From Citreicoccus inhibens (GTDB taxonomy: Bacteria; Myxococcota; Myxococcia; Myxococcales; Myxococcaceae): 64,000 nt of DNA. The notes under the pieces were generated by a model, which saw only the letters and a program-made list of their open reading frames with translations, ran no database searches and had not been told where the DNA came from. Numbering within the stretch: the first letter of the stretch is position 1; every line of letters begins with the position of its first letter. The translations under genes and the position numbers were made by a program. The stretch is from the NCBI RefSeq assembly GCF_019039035.1, contig NZ_JAHNZT010000010.1:1-64000 (forward strand). Direction: 5' to 3'. Below are positions 17,420-26,618 of this stretch, piece after piece.

Positions 17420-18559
17420 TCAGAAGCCGTACAGCTTGGAGATGATCTCCTTCATCACCTCGGAGGTTCCACCACCGATGGTGATGAGGCGGACGTCGCG
17501 CCACATGCGGGCGATGGGCGTCTCCTCGATGTAACCCATGCCGCCGAAGAACTGCTGGGCGTCATAGGCCACGCGCTGGGCCAGATCTCCGGCGAACAGC
17601 TTCGCCATGGAGATCTCCTTCACGGGGTCCTTCTTCTCATTGAACAGGTCCACCGCGTGGTACGTGAGCCGCCGCGCGGCCTCGATGGCGGTCAGGTGCT
17701 CCACGAACTTGTGGCGCCACACCTGGAACTTGATGAGCGGCCGGCCAAACGCCTCGCGCTCGGTTCCGTAGCCCAACGCGTCCTCGAGCATCCGCTCCAT
17801 CGCGGCCACGGTGGTGATGGCCCCCACCAGTCGCTCGCCCTGGAAGTTGGTCATGATGGAGTAGAAGCCCTCGTTCTCCGTGCCCAGCACGTAGCGCGCG
17901 GGGATGCGGCAGTCCTCGAAGTAGAGGATGGCCGTGTCCGAGGACAGGTTGCCCACCTTGTCGAGCTTCTTGGAGACGCCAAACCCCTTCACGTCCGTGG
18001 GGAACGTCACCAGCGAGATGCCGCCATAGCCGGCCTCGCCCGTGCGCACCGCGAGCGTGATGAAGTCCGCCCGGGTGCCGTTGGTGATCCACATCTTCGA
18101 GCCGTTGATGACGTAGTCGTCACCATCGCGCCGCGCGGTCGTCTGGATGTTCGCCACGTCCGAGCCGCACCCCGGCTCACTCACGCCCAGCGCGGCGATC
18201 TTCTCGCCCTTGAGCGCCGGCTCGAGGAACTCGCGCTTCTGCTCGTCCGTCCCGATGTCGTTGATGATGGGCGTGGCCATCTGGCTCTGCACCAGGAGCG
18301 CCATGTTCACGCCCGCGTTGCGGCTGCGGCTCAACTCCTCCGCGAACGCCGTCACGTACCAGTAGTCCAGCCCGCTGCCGCCGTACTTGGGATCGTGGTT
18401 GATGCCCAGGAAGCCCAGGTCGCCGCACGTCTTGAACAGCTCGCGAGGGAAGATTCCGGCCCGGTCCCACTCCAGACCATGGGGCGTCAGTTCCTTCTCC
18501 ACGAAGGCGCGCACCGTCTTGCGAAACGCCTCGTGCTCCTCGGTGAACGGGTTCAGCAT
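17420..18559 (-). CDS. acyl-CoA dehydrogenase
   Basis: A flavin-dependent alpha,beta-dehydrogenase of acyl-CoA thioesters, 379 residues, normal length. N-terminal helical domain; FAD-site strand [17 protein letters not shown] near 127-143 and WITNGTRAD near 162; C-terminal helical domain with [38 protein letters not shown] and the terminal [15 protein letters not shown], which holds the probable catalytic Glu. Chain-length preference cannot be read from sequence. The ATG at 18559 follows GGGGAG; an in-frame TTG four codons upstream is less likely. A perfect palindrome 18 bases upstream of the start is probably its operator and is shared with the SCP-2 gene. Confidence 0.92.
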   Translation of the reverse strand: MLNPFTEEHEAFRKTVRAFVEKELTPHGLEWDRAGIFPRELFKTCGDLGFLGINHDPKYGGSGLDYWYVTAFAEELSRSRNAGVNMALLVQSQMATPIINDIGTDEQKREFLEPALKGEKIAALGVSEPGCGSDVANIQTTARRDGDDYVINGSKMWITNGTRADFITLAVRTGEAGYGGISLVTFPTDVKGFGVSKKLDKVGNLSSDTAILYFEDCRIPARYVLGTENEGFYSIMTNFQGERLVGAITTVAAMERMLEDALGYGTEREAFGRPLIKFQVWRHKFVEHLTAIEAARRLTYHAVDLFNEKKDPVKEISMAKLFAGDLAQRVAYDAQQFFGGMGYIEETPIARMWRDVRLITIGGGTSEVMKEIISKLYGF

Positions 18560-18576
18560 GCGGCTCCCCAATCGAG

Positions 18577-18594
18577 ATTGATTCTTGAATCAAT
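18577..18594. promoter_or_regulatory. perfect palindromic operator before acyl-CoA dehydrogenase
   Basis: ATTGATTCTTGAATCAAT: two 8-base arms around TT, 18 bases upstream of the dehydrogenase ATG. It is AT-rich in GC-rich DNA. A second copy differing at two central positions (TTGATTGGTGAATCAA) lies at 31482-31497 before the SCP-2 gene. This size and symmetry are typical of TetR- or MarR-family operators. Confidence 0.65.
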
Positions 18595-18751
18595 AACAGG
18601 CGCTTGGGGGACCCACAAGCACGGCCCATAGGACCCCCAGTGAGCGGGTGACACCCGCCTCCCCGGGAGGTGTTCGGTCCGAGGGCAGGCAACCCGGCGC
18701 GGCGCGGAAATGCATGAGGTCTGAAATAGTCCGCACTCCGGAGTATCTTCT

Positions 18752-18782
18752 TGACAGACAGTCGAGGCTCCGTAGTTATACG
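18752..18782 (+). promoter_or_regulatory. sigma-70 promoter of the RND efflux operon
   Basis: A consensus TTGACA (18752-18757) and TTATAC (18777-18782) lie 19 bases apart (GTTATA at 18 bases is an alternative -10). A 10-bp perfect palindrome ACTCCGGAGT sits just upstream (18736-18745) and could bind a regulator. The long spacer resembles promoters controlled by MerR-type activators or by repressor relief. It places the transcription start about 65 bases before the GTG of the adaptor gene. Confidence 0.55.
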
Positions 18783-18852
18783 CGCCAAGAGAATTGGCAG
18801 CCGGCAGCCACCTTCCCCGAGGAAGGTCAGGGCCCGGCAGGAGCACGGAAGC

Positions 18853-19944
18853 GTGAATCAGCGAATCTGGGTGGCCGCCGTGGTGGCCGTGGCGTTGTCG
18901 ACGGGGTGTGCGAAGGCGGACGCGGAGAAGGCGAAGCTGCCTGAGGCGCAGGGTTCCACCGCGCTGGGCGTGAAGGCCATCACCCCCTCCACGGAGCTCG
19001 ACGAGAACGTGACGCGGGTGACGGGGCAGGTCCGCTCCAAGCAGGAGGCCACGCTGAGCGCCCAGGCCACCGGCACCCTCTTCAAGGTGAACGTGAAGGT
19101 GGGAGACCGGGTGAAGAAGAACGACACCCTGGCGGTGCTGGACACGTCCAACGTGCGCATCGGGGTGGAGCAGGCCCGGGCGGCCAAGGACATGGCGGAC
19201 GCGGCGCTGCAGCTCGCCACGAGCAGCCTGGCGCGCACCCGCAAGGTGGCCGAGTCCGGCGGCGTCTCCGCCAGCAGCATGGACCAGGCGGAGATTGGCC
19301 AGAAGCAGGCGGCCGCCCAGGCGGCCCAGGCCGCCGCCGCGCTGAAGATGGCGGAGGAGAACCTGCGCGACATGTCCATCCTGGCGCCCTTCGACGGCGT
19401 CATCACCGCGCGGATGAAGAACGTGGGTGACACGGTGGCGATGGTGCCGCCCACGCCCGTCTTCTCCATCGTGGACGACAAGGGCCTGGAGGTCCGGCTG
19501 CAGGTGCCCGAGTCCGTCATCGACAAGGTGCAGCTGGGCCAGCTCACCCCCGGCACCGTCAACCCCAGCGGCATGCGCTTCGACGCGAAGGTCAGCAACG
19601 TGGGCGCGGTGGTGGACACCACCAGCCGCACGGTCGAGGTCCTGGCGGACGTGACGGGCACCACGCCCAACCCGCTGCGCCCCGGCGCGCTCGTGGAGAT
19701 GGACTTCTCCAAGGGCAGCAATACGGCGGGCCTCTTCCTGCCCGCGCAGGCCGTCACCGCCCGAGGCCAGGAGGGCTTCGTCTGGGTGGTGGAGGACGGC
19801 ACCGTGCACAAGCGCGACGTGCGCGTGGAGCGCGTGCTGCCCGGCTACGTGCGCGTGCTTCAGGGCCTGAGCGCGGATGACCGCGTGCTCGCCGACTCGT
19901 CGCTGGACGTCAAGGACGGCTCCGCCGTTCGCGTGGTGCAGTGA
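18853..19944 (+). CDS. RND efflux periplasmic adaptor (membrane fusion) lipoprotein
   Basis: The adaptor of a tripartite RND pump, linking the inner-membrane transporter to an outer-membrane channel. 363 residues from a GTG at 18853. The N-terminus VNQRIWVAAVVAVALSTGC has a clear lipobox (LSTGC, Cys19). The lipoyl/barrel-sandwich region includes VTGQVRSKQEATLSAQATG and VKVGDRVKKNDTLAVLD; a helical hairpin rich in Ala/Gln follows (about 118-168), then beta-barrel and membrane-proximal domains. A longer reading from 18751 would overlap the promoter, so the GTG is preferred. It leads directly to the RND transporter. Confidence 0.9.
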   Translation: MNQRIWVAAVVAVALSTGCAKADAEKAKLPEAQGSTALGVKAITPSTELDENVTRVTGQVRSKQEATLSAQATGTLFKVNVKVGDRVKKNDTLAVLDTSNVRIGVEQARAAKDMADAALQLATSSLARTRKVAESGGVSASSMDQAEIGQKQAAAQAAQAAAALKMAEENLRDMSILAPFDGVITARMKNVGDTVAMVPPTPVFSIVDDKGLEVRLQVPESVIDKVQLGQLTPGTVNPSGMRFDAKVSNVGAVVDTTSRTVEVLADVTGTTPNPLRPGALVEMDFSKGSNTAGLFLPAQAVTARGQEGFVWVVEDGTVHKRDVRVERVLPGYVRVLQGLSADDRVLADSSLDVKDGSAVRVVQ

Positions 19945-20023
19945 CGTCCTTCTTCCTTCTGGACGCGGTCCGGCCGTCACGCGTGGCGGCCCCGCGCCTC
20001 ACTTCCTTTCTGGAGTCCTGGGT

Positions 20024-23000
20024 ATGAGCCCGCTCAAGACATTCATTGCCCGGCCCATCTTCACCGCCATGCTCATGGCGGCGGTGGTGGTGTTCGGTCT
20101 CTATGCCTATCCGCGCATCGGCGTGGATCAGTTCCCCGACGTCGATTTCCCCGTCGTCACCGTGACGACGGTGCTCCCCGGCGCCGACCCTGAGTCGATG
20201 GAGAAGAACGTCTCCGATCCGCTCGAGGAGGCGCTCAACACGCTCAACGGCGTGGACCAGCTGCGGTCCATCAACCTGGAGAGCGTTTCGCAGATCATCG
20301 TCCAGTTCAAACTGGACACCAAGGTGGACGTCGCCGCGCAGGATGTGCGCGACCGCGTGCAGGCCACCCTGAGCAAGCTGCCGAACGAGGTCGAGACGCC
20401 GGTGGTCGAGAAGTTCGACATCGGCGCGGCGCCCATCATGACGCTGGCGCTCGCGGGTCCGCTGCCCATCGAGGAGCTGACGCGCGTCGCCGATGACGTG
20501 GTGAAGCCCGCCCTCCAGCGAAACGGCGGCGTCGGCAGCATCGACATCGTCGGTGGCCGGGACCGCGAGATTCAGCTCGTGGTGGATCCGAACCGCCTGC
20601 GCGGCTACGGGCTGGCCATCAGCGACGTGAGCCAGGCCGTCAAGGCGCAGAGCCTGGACGTCCCGGGTGGCCGCACGATGGAGAGTGGCCGCGAGCGCGT
20701 GGTGCGCCTCACGTCCGAAGTGAAGAACGTGGATGAGCTGCGCGACCTCATCATCGCCAGCCCCAACGGCGCGCCCGTGCGCGTGCGTGACGTGGCCGAG
20801 GTGGTGGATGGCCCCGCCGAGGCGCGCTCCGGCGCCAAGAGCGACGGCCGTACCGCCGTGGCCATGGTGGTCCGCAAGCAGTCCGGCTCCAACACGGTGC
20901 AGGTGGCCGAGGCCGTCAAGGAGTCCCTCGCCGACCTCAACACCCTGCTCCCCGCGGGCGTCCGGGTGGAGATGGTGACGGACAACTCGCGGTTCATCCG
21001 CTCGTCCATCCACGCGGTGCAGGAGGACCTGGTGCTCGGCGGCGTGCTCGCCGTGCTCATCGTGCTCGCGTTCTTGCGCAACTGGCGCTCCACGCTGGTG
21101 GCCGCCATCGCGCTGCCGGTGTCGGTGGTCGGCACGTTCGCGGTCATGGCCGCGCTCGGATTCACCTTCAACATGATCACCATGTTGGCGCTGACCCTCT
21201 CCATCGGTCTGCTCATCGATGACGCCATCGTGGTCATCGAGAACATCGTCCGGCACATCGAAGAAGGTGCCAGGCCGATGGAGGCCGCACAGGAGGGCGC
21301 CGGTCAGATTGCGCTCGCGGTGCTCGCGGTGACGCTGGCCATCGTGGCGGTGTTCATCCCGGTGGCCTTCATGGAAGGCATGATCGGCAAGTTCTTCTAC
21401 CAGTTCGGCGTGACGGTGGCGGTGGCGGTGCTCATCTCCTACGCCGTCTCCATGACGCTGACGCCAATGCTGTCGTCGCGCATGCTGAAGGCGCACGCGC
21501 ACCCCACCGGCCTGAGCGCGGCGGTGGAGAAGGTGCTGGTCGCCACGGAGAACGGCTACCGCAACATCCTCGCGGGCATCCTGAAGCGTCGCGCGCTGAC
21601 GATGGTCGTCGCGGTGGCGGTGCTCTTCTCCACCTTCGCGCTCGCGCGCTTCCTGAAGTTCACCTTCATCCCCGAGCAGGACAACGGCAACATCAAGCTC
21701 GCGGTGGAGCTGCCCATCGGCTCCACCCTGCAGGAGACGCAGGTCGAGTTGGATCAGATCTCCAAGCAAGTGAAGGCGCTGCCCGGCATCGCCTCCACGT
21801 TCTCCACGGTGGGCGGCGGCGTGCAGGAGGAGGTCCACAAGGGCGAGGTGCTCGTCAACCTCGTGGACGTGAAGGAGCGTGCGTACAAGCAGAGCGAGCT
21901 GAAGTCGTACCTGCGCAAGGTCGTCAAGCCGCGCCCGGGCGTGAACGTCACCGTGCAGGACATCTCCCCGGTGTCCGGCGGCGGCGCGCGCACCCAGCAG
22001 GTTCAGTTCAACCTGCGCGGCGATAACTGGAAGGAGCTGACGGCGGCCTCGGAGAAGGTGCGCCAGGCCATGCTCAAGAACCCGGGCCTCACGGACGTGG
22101 ACATCACGTACCGCTCCGGAAAGCCGCAGTACGACGTGCAGGTGGACCGCGACCGCGCCGCCACGCTCGGCGTGCCCGCCGCGGCGTTGGGCAGCACGCT
22201 CCGTGCCTTCCTCGGCCGTGACAAGTTCCTCGACTACCGCGAGGGCGGCGAGACCTACGAGGTGAAGCTGCGCCTGCCCCCGGAGACGCTCGCGTCCGCG
22301 GACGCGCTCGGTCAGCTCACCGTGCGCGCGCCCTCGGGACAGCTCGTGGAGCTGCGCAATCTGGCGCGCATCATCCCCGCGGATGGTCCGGTGCAGATCG
22401 ACCGCCAGCAGCAGAAGCGGCAGATCACCCTGCTCGCCAACCTCGCCAGCAACTACTCGCTCAGCGAAGCCATCAACTTCATGAACACCTACGCGAGCAA
22501 GGAGTTGCCCAAGACGATCATCCACGACTTCGAAGGCAACGCGAAGGAGCTCGGGAAGTCGGTGGCCGCGTTCGGCACGGCGCTGCTGTTGGGCATCATC
22601 CTCATCTACATGATTCTCGCGGCGCAGTTCGAAAGCCTGGTGCACCCGTTCACCATCATGCTGTCGCTGCCCTTCGCGTTCATCGGAGCGATTGGCGCGC
22701 TGCTCATCACCGGCCAGTACATGTCCATGTTCGCCCTCATCGGCATCATCATGCTCATGGGTCTGGTGGTGAAGAACGGCATCCTCCTGGTGGACTTCAC
22801 GCTGCAGGTTCGTGAGAAGGGGAAGACGGCCCACGAGGCACTCCTGGAGGCCGCGCCGGTCCGTCTGCGCCCCATCCTCATGACGACCATCGCGATGATC
22901 GCCGGCATGGTGCCGGTGGCGGTGGCCCGGGGCGACGGCGCCGAGACGCGCGCGCCCATGGCCATCACCATCATCGGCGGCCTCATCACCTCCACCTTCC

Positions 23001-23158
23001 TCACGCTGGGCGTGGTGCCGGTGGTGTACTCGCTGCTCGACCAGCTCGCCGGGAAGTTCAAGCGGCGCAAGGGCACGGACGTGGCGCCGGGCGGCGCGCA
23101 TCCCGCGCCCGGTGGACAGGAGGCTGAGCCCGCAGTGGCCCGCGTGGAGACGGCCTGA
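20024..23158 (+). CDS. RND efflux transporter, inner-membrane subunit (AcrB/MdtB type)
   Basis: A proton-driven export pump of 1,044 residues, the usual length. The first membrane segment starts at MSPLKTFIARPIFTAMLMAAVVVFG. Two large periplasmic loops lie between TM1/2 and TM7/8. The TM4 proton-relay aspartates are in LSIGLLIDDAIVVIENIV. The second half repeats the fold (ILIYMILAAQFESLVHPFTIM, LMGLVVKNGILLVDFTLQVREKG). Start is at 20024, 79 bases after the adaptor stop, with GGAG upstream. No TolC-like gene is in the operon, so the outer-membrane channel is encoded elsewhere. Substrates cannot be told; the motif pattern fits hydrophobe/amphiphile rather than heavy-metal pumps. Confidence 0.93.
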   Translation: MSPLKTFIARPIFTAMLMAAVVVFGLYAYPRIGVDQFPDVDFPVVTVTTVLPGADPESMEKNVSDPLEEALNTLNGVDQLRSINLESVSQIIVQFKLDTKVDVAAQDVRDRVQATLSKLPNEVETPVVEKFDIGAAPIMTLALAGPLPIEELTRVADDVVKPALQRNGGVGSIDIVGGRDREIQLVVDPNRLRGYGLAISDVSQAVKAQSLDVPGGRTMESGRERVVRLTSEVKNVDELRDLIIASPNGAPVRVRDVAEVVDGPAEARSGAKSDGRTAVAMVVRKQSGSNTVQVAEAVKESLADLNTLLPAGVRVEMVTDNSRFIRSSIHAVQEDLVLGGVLAVLIVLAFLRNWRSTLVAAIALPVSVVGTFAVMAALGFTFNMITMLALTLSIGLLIDDAIVVIENIVRHIEEGARPMEAAQEGAGQIALAVLAVTLAIVAVFIPVAFMEGMIGKFFYQFGVTVAVAVLISYAVSMTLTPMLSSRMLKAHAHPTGLSAAVEKVLVATENGYRNILAGILKRRALTMVVAVAVLFSTFALARFLKFTFIPEQDNGNIKLAVELPIGSTLQETQVELDQISKQVKALPGIASTFSTVGGGVQEEVHKGEVLVNLVDVKERAYKQSELKSYLRKVVKPRPGVNVTVQDISPVSGGGARTQQVQFNLRGDNWKELTAASEKVRQAMLKNPGLTDVDITYRSGKPQYDVQVDRDRAATLGVPAAALGSTLRAFLGRDKFLDYREGGETYEVKLRLPPETLASADALGQLTVRAPSGQLVELRNLARIIPADGPVQIDRQQQKRQITLLANLASNYSLSEAINFMNTYASKELPKTIIHDFEGNAKELGKSVAAFGTALLLGIILIYMILAAQFESLVHPFTIMLSLPFAFIGAIGALLITGQYMSMFALIGIIMLMGLVVKNGILLVDFTLQVREKGKTAHEALLEAAPVRLRPILMTTIAMIAGMVPVAVARGDGAETRAPMAITIIGGLITSTFLTLGVVPVVYSLLDQLAGKFKRRKGTDVAPGGAHPAPGGQEAEPAVARVETA

Positions 23159-23730
23159 TGCGCCGGCCGGCCTCCACTCCCCCCGCTTCCGAGGAGCGCG
23201 ACGAGCGCCCCGACGGAGCGGGAGGCCCCGAGGCGACGGACGACAACGCCGCGAACGAAGAGTTCGCGGCGCTGTCGAGCCAGTCCCCCACGCCTGACTC
23301 TCAGCGCATGCTGACGCTGTTCATGGACCTGGGGCGCTTCCGCTCCCTGCGCGACCCCTTGGCCAGCATCTGCGAGGACCTGAACCTCACGCCGACGCAA
23401 GTCCATGCGCTCGTCTGGTTGGGCCACGACGGGCCCATGCACGTGGGCGTGCTCGCGCAGCGCATCGGCATCACCAAGAAGACCATCACCGGCGTGGTCG
23501 ATCGCCTCGCCGAGATGGGCACGGTGGAGCGCACGCGAGACACCGAGGACCGACGCGCTGTCGTCGCGCGCCTCACCCCCAGCGGCACGCAGCTCTCCGA
23601 ACGCATCGCCCGCACGATGGACGCGGGCGTGCGGCAGCTCCTGTCACTGATGGCGGCCGAGGACCGCGACGCCCTCTTCGGGATGCTCGAACGGATCCTC
23701 GCACGCTTGCGGGCTCGCCAGGCCGAGTGA
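23158..23730 (+). CDS. MarR family regulator of the RND efflux operon
   Basis: A 190-residue winged-helix regulator whose ATG overlaps the A of the RND gene's TGA, so it is translationally coupled. A disordered acidic N-terminus (1-45) precedes the MarR core: LNLTPTQVHALVWLGHDGP, VGVLAQRIGITKKTITGVVDRLAEMG (recognition helix) and the wing RTRDTEDRRAVVARLTPSG. MarR proteins encoded with pumps usually repress the pump and themselves and release DNA on binding the exported compound; that role is inferred. The ACTCCGGAGT palindrome at the operon promoter is a candidate site. Confidence 0.88.
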   Translation: MRRPASTPPASEERDERPDGAGGPEATDDNAANEEFAALSSQSPTPDSQRMLTLFMDLGRFRSLRDPLASICEDLNLTPTQVHALVWLGHDGPMHVGVLAQRIGITKKTITGVVDRLAEMGTVERTRDTEDRRAVVARLTPSGTQLSERIARTMDAGVRQLLSLMAAEDRDALFGMLERILARLRARQAE

Positions 23731-23774
23731 GCCGAGGTGCGGGAATGGACGAGGGCTGACACACTGCCTCGTCC

Positions 23775-24863
23775 ATGTCCCTCGCCGCCTCGATGCTCCT
23801 GGGCCTGTTGCTCGCTTCGCCCCCTGCCTCGCCCGCCCAGGCGCTCCATGCGCAGTGCCGCGCGCGGGCGGCGGACCCTGGCAACCCGTGGGCGCTCGCC
23901 CATGGCATGGACCTGGATGGCAAGGCGTTCCGCGCGCGCGACGGGCGCCTCGCGGCGGACGTCATCGTGGGGGACTTCCTGCACCGCGCCCCCGGTGACG
24001 CCGCCTCCGCGGATCTCTTCTTCGATGCGCGCACCGCCGCGGGCGTGCCCGTGGAGCCCCACCCCGCGCTTCAGGTGAAGACACTGCTCGTGGCAGGCGT
24101 TCCCTTGTCGCGCCGCTTCCCCATGCGGGATGGCAGCGTGACCTTGCGTGCGCTGGTCGAGGACCTGAAGCGCGACTTCCGCCCGGCGCTCGCCCAGTCT
24201 CCGGATGGAGCGTGGACGCTCGATGCGCTGTCGCATGTGCTCGCCCCGGGCGACACATTCCGCGATGGCGCGGGAGACGCGGTGCACATCGACGCCGTCA
24301 TGGACAGCGCGCTCGCCACACTCGAGGCCGCGCAAGCCGACCTCGCCGCGGGCATGAAGGCCGGAGCGCGCGAGGTCCCCAAGCGAGGCCAAGGCATCTA
24401 CGCGCACCCATGCGGTGGGCTGCACTGGTTCCAAGCCGTGGCGAGCTGGGCGCGCTTCGCGTCGGTGCGCCGAGCCTGGGGCCGGCGGCTGGACACGCAG
24501 GTGGAGGTGCTCCTCTACCGGCTGGACTCCGAAGCGCGGCAGTACGAGACCGCGCTCTCCGCCGAGCCCGCGTACCGCGTGCGGCTCCTGTCCCAGATGG
24601 TGAAGTTCTACGGCCACCTGCTGGAGTCACTCGGGCGCTACCGCGACGAAGCAGGCTGGCGCCCCACCGCCGCGCAAACCCAGGCCGTGCAGCGTGCGCT
24701 CACGTACCTGGAGCGCGCCACCAGTCGCCTGGAGGCCACGGGCGCCTACCGCGACACCGACTCGCTGGCCGCGAGCGACCCCCAGCTCGCGTGGGACCTC
24801 GTGGGCGACGCGTGTCACGCCGCGCGCGGCTGGGACTTGTGGCAGCCGCGCGCCCCGAAATGA
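23775..24863 (+). CDS. exported protein of unknown function
   Basis: A 362-residue protein with a signal peptide (MSLAASMLLGLLLASPPASPAQA, cut near residue 23). The mature part is mainly helical and charged. Recognisable segments include HAQCRARAADPGNPWALAHGM at the mature N-terminus, KRGQGIYAHPCGGLHWFQAVASW (His/Cys cluster near 210-232) and RVLLSQMVKFYGHLLESLGRY-like helices near 275. I do not recognise the family. It starts 44 bases after the MarR gene and ends six bases before the convergent FAAL gene, so it may be the last gene of the efflux operon. Confidence 0.75.
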   Translation: MSLAASMLLGLLLASPPASPAQALHAQCRARAADPGNPWALAHGMDLDGKAFRARDGRLAADVIVGDFLHRAPGDAASADLFFDARTAAGVPVEPHPALQVKTLLVAGVPLSRRFPMRDGSVTLRALVEDLKRDFRPALAQSPDGAWTLDALSHVLAPGDTFRDGAGDAVHIDAVMDSALATLEAAQADLAAGMKAGAREVPKRGQGIYAHPCGGLHWFQAVASWARFASVRRAWGRRLDTQVEVLLYRLDSEARQYETALSAEPAYRVRLLSQMVKFYGHLLESLGRYRDEAGWRPTAAQTQAVQRALTYLERATSRLEATGAYRDTDSLAASDPQLAWDLVGDACHAARGWDLWQPRAPK

Positions 24864-24869
24864 CGCGCG

Positions 24870-26618
24870 TCAGGAGTCCCGTCGCGCGCCCTTGGGCATG
24901 AAGCGCCCCAGCCCCGCCTCGAGCACCGCGCGGCCCGACGTCACCAGACGACGGCCGCGCTGACGCGCGACGAACACCGCGCCCAACACGAGCCGCTCCG
25001 CGCGCATGCGCAAGAGGTCCGCGCGCAGCTCACCGGGTGTCACGAACCGGATGCGCCCGGCCTCGTAGGCCTCGCTGATGGCGCGACGCTGGAGCTTGCC
25101 GCTGCTCGTCTTCTGAATCTGCCCGTAGCGAATGAAGAGGACATCTTCGGGAGAGACCGTCACGCCCACGCCGGACAGGACGGACTCGCACACGCGGCGG
25201 CGGCTCTCCTGCTCGCGCTCCAGCGCGGACGGGTGATTCACCTCCGCGAGCACCACGATCTTCCCCTTCACCTGGATGACCACGGTGCGGCCCGCGCGGA
25301 TGAAGGGCAGCCGCTCCACCGCCTGCTCGAAGTCCGGCGAGAAGAAGCTCTGCCCATTCACCTTGATGCGATCATTCACACGGCCGGTGATGTACAGCTC
25401 GCCGTCCTGGACGAAGCCCAGGTCGCCCGTCGAATAGAAGCCGGTGTCTCCCAGCAACGGGCGCTCGTCCTGGTAGTAGGTCGCCGCGAGCGTGCCGCCG
25501 CGCAGCTCCACTTCCCCCAGCTCGCGCTCGCCACACAGGTGCCCATCGTCGGCGCGCAGGCGCACCTCGAACTCGGGCAGTGGGCGTCCCACGGAGATGG
25601 CGGACTGGCCGTTGGGCGCCATCACCAGGCGGGACTCCTTGCTCGGCGCCGCGGCCGCCACCATCAGCACCACCTCGGCCATGCCGTAGCACGGCATGAA
25701 CACGTCCCGCCGCAGGCCATACGGCGCCAGCATGTCGAGGAACGCGTGCATGTTGGGGATGTTGATGGGCTCGCTGCCCAGATAGACCGTCCGCAGCGCG
25801 GACAGGTCCAGCTTGGCCAGGTCCTGACGGTCCGCCTCGCGCAACGTCTTCAACGCGTAGTCGATGGCGAAATTGGGGATGACCGCGTGCGAGGCGCGCT
25901 GCGTGCTCAGTTGCTCCAGCCAGCCCATCGGATCCAACAGGAACGCGGCGGGCTGCGACTGGTGCAGATCATTGCCGCCCGTGAGGGTGGACAGGAACGA
26001 GCCGATGAGCCCCATGTCGTGGTACAGGGGCAGCCAGCTGCAGCAGCGGTCATCAATGCGCCGCCCGTCATGCCGCGCGATGAGCCGCAGGTTCTCGCGC
26101 AGGTGGGCCTGGGTGATGGGCACGCCCTTCGGGAACGACGTCGAGCCCGAGGAGAACTGCACGAACGCCAGCTCCTCCGGGGCCACCTCGCGCAGGCGAG
26201 CCCCGGGCTTGCGTGCGTTGGCCGGAGGCAGCGCCAGGCGCTCCAGAGACAGCGTCACGGAGGACAGGCTCGGCGCATCGAGCACCCGGCGCACGCCGTA
26301 CCGCTGGGCGATGCGATCGAGGAACTCGCTGTACGTCACGCGGGGCGTGCTGAGGATGTACGGCTTCACCGACAAGGGCAGCGCGCCCAGTTCGAGCAGC
26401 CCGAAGAAGGAGAAGATGACCTCGGGCGAGGTCTCGAACGGCAGGATGACCTGCTCGCCCTGGCGAACACCGCGCGCCTGAAAGTGCTCGGCGGCCGCTG
26501 CCACGCGCGCGGGGAACTCCCGGTAGGGGATGAACAGGGGCGCGTGGGCGAAGTCTTCGTACAGGAACAGGCCCTTGTGGGCGTCCTGCGTCTCCAGACG
26601 CTGAATCAGTTCGAGCAT
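24870..26618 (-). CDS. fatty acyl-AMP ligase (FAAL)
   Basis: Adenylates a fatty acid and passes it to a carrier protein rather than CoA. 582 residues. Adenylation motifs: FVQFSSGSTSFPKGV (152-166; P-loop equivalent), SWLPLYHDMGLIG (FAAL-type A4 region), YGMAEVVLMV, STGDLGFVQDGELYITGRVNDRIKVNG, and the catalytic Lys in QIQKTSSGKLQRR. The LPLYHDMGL motif and lack of the usual CoA-site context favour FAAL over acyl-CoA synthetase. A basic tail of about 55 residues follows the last motif. ATG 26618 has a strong GGGAGGAGG site and overlaps the hydrolase gene by 13 bases. It is the last gene of the six-gene operon beginning with the ACP at 29693. Confidence 0.85.
   Translation of the reverse strand: MLELIQRLETQDAHKGLFLYEDFAHAPLFIPYREFPARVAAAAEHFQARGVRQGEQVILPFETSPEVIFSFFGLLELGALPLSVKPYILSTPRVTYSEFLDRIAQRYGVRRVLDAPSLSSVTLSLERLALPPANARKPGARLREVAPEELAFVQFSSGSTSFPKGVPITQAHLRENLRLIARHDGRRIDDRCCSWLPLYHDMGLIGSFLSTLTGGNDLHQSQPAAFLLDPMGWLEQLSTQRASHAVIPNFAIDYALKTLREADRQDLAKLDLSALRTVYLGSEPINIPNMHAFLDMLAPYGLRRDVFMPCYGMAEVVLMVAAAAPSKESRLVMAPNGQSAISVGRPLPEFEVRLRADDGHLCGERELGEVELRGGTLAATYYQDERPLLGDTGFYSTGDLGFVQDGELYITGRVNDRIKVNGQSFFSPDFEQAVERLPFIRAGRTVVIQVKGKIVVLAEVNHPSALEREQESRRRVCESVLSGVGVTVSPEDVLFIRYGQIQKTSSGKLQRRAISEAYEAGRIRFVTPGELRADLLRMRAERLVLGAVFVARQRGRRLVTSGRAVLEAGLGRFMPKGARRDS

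Noticed and set aside
19910-23101. Minus-strand frame of 1,063 codons opposite the RND transporter gene
   Set aside because: His/Arg/Asp-rich low-sense translation; the plus strand encodes an unmistakable AcrB-type transporter.
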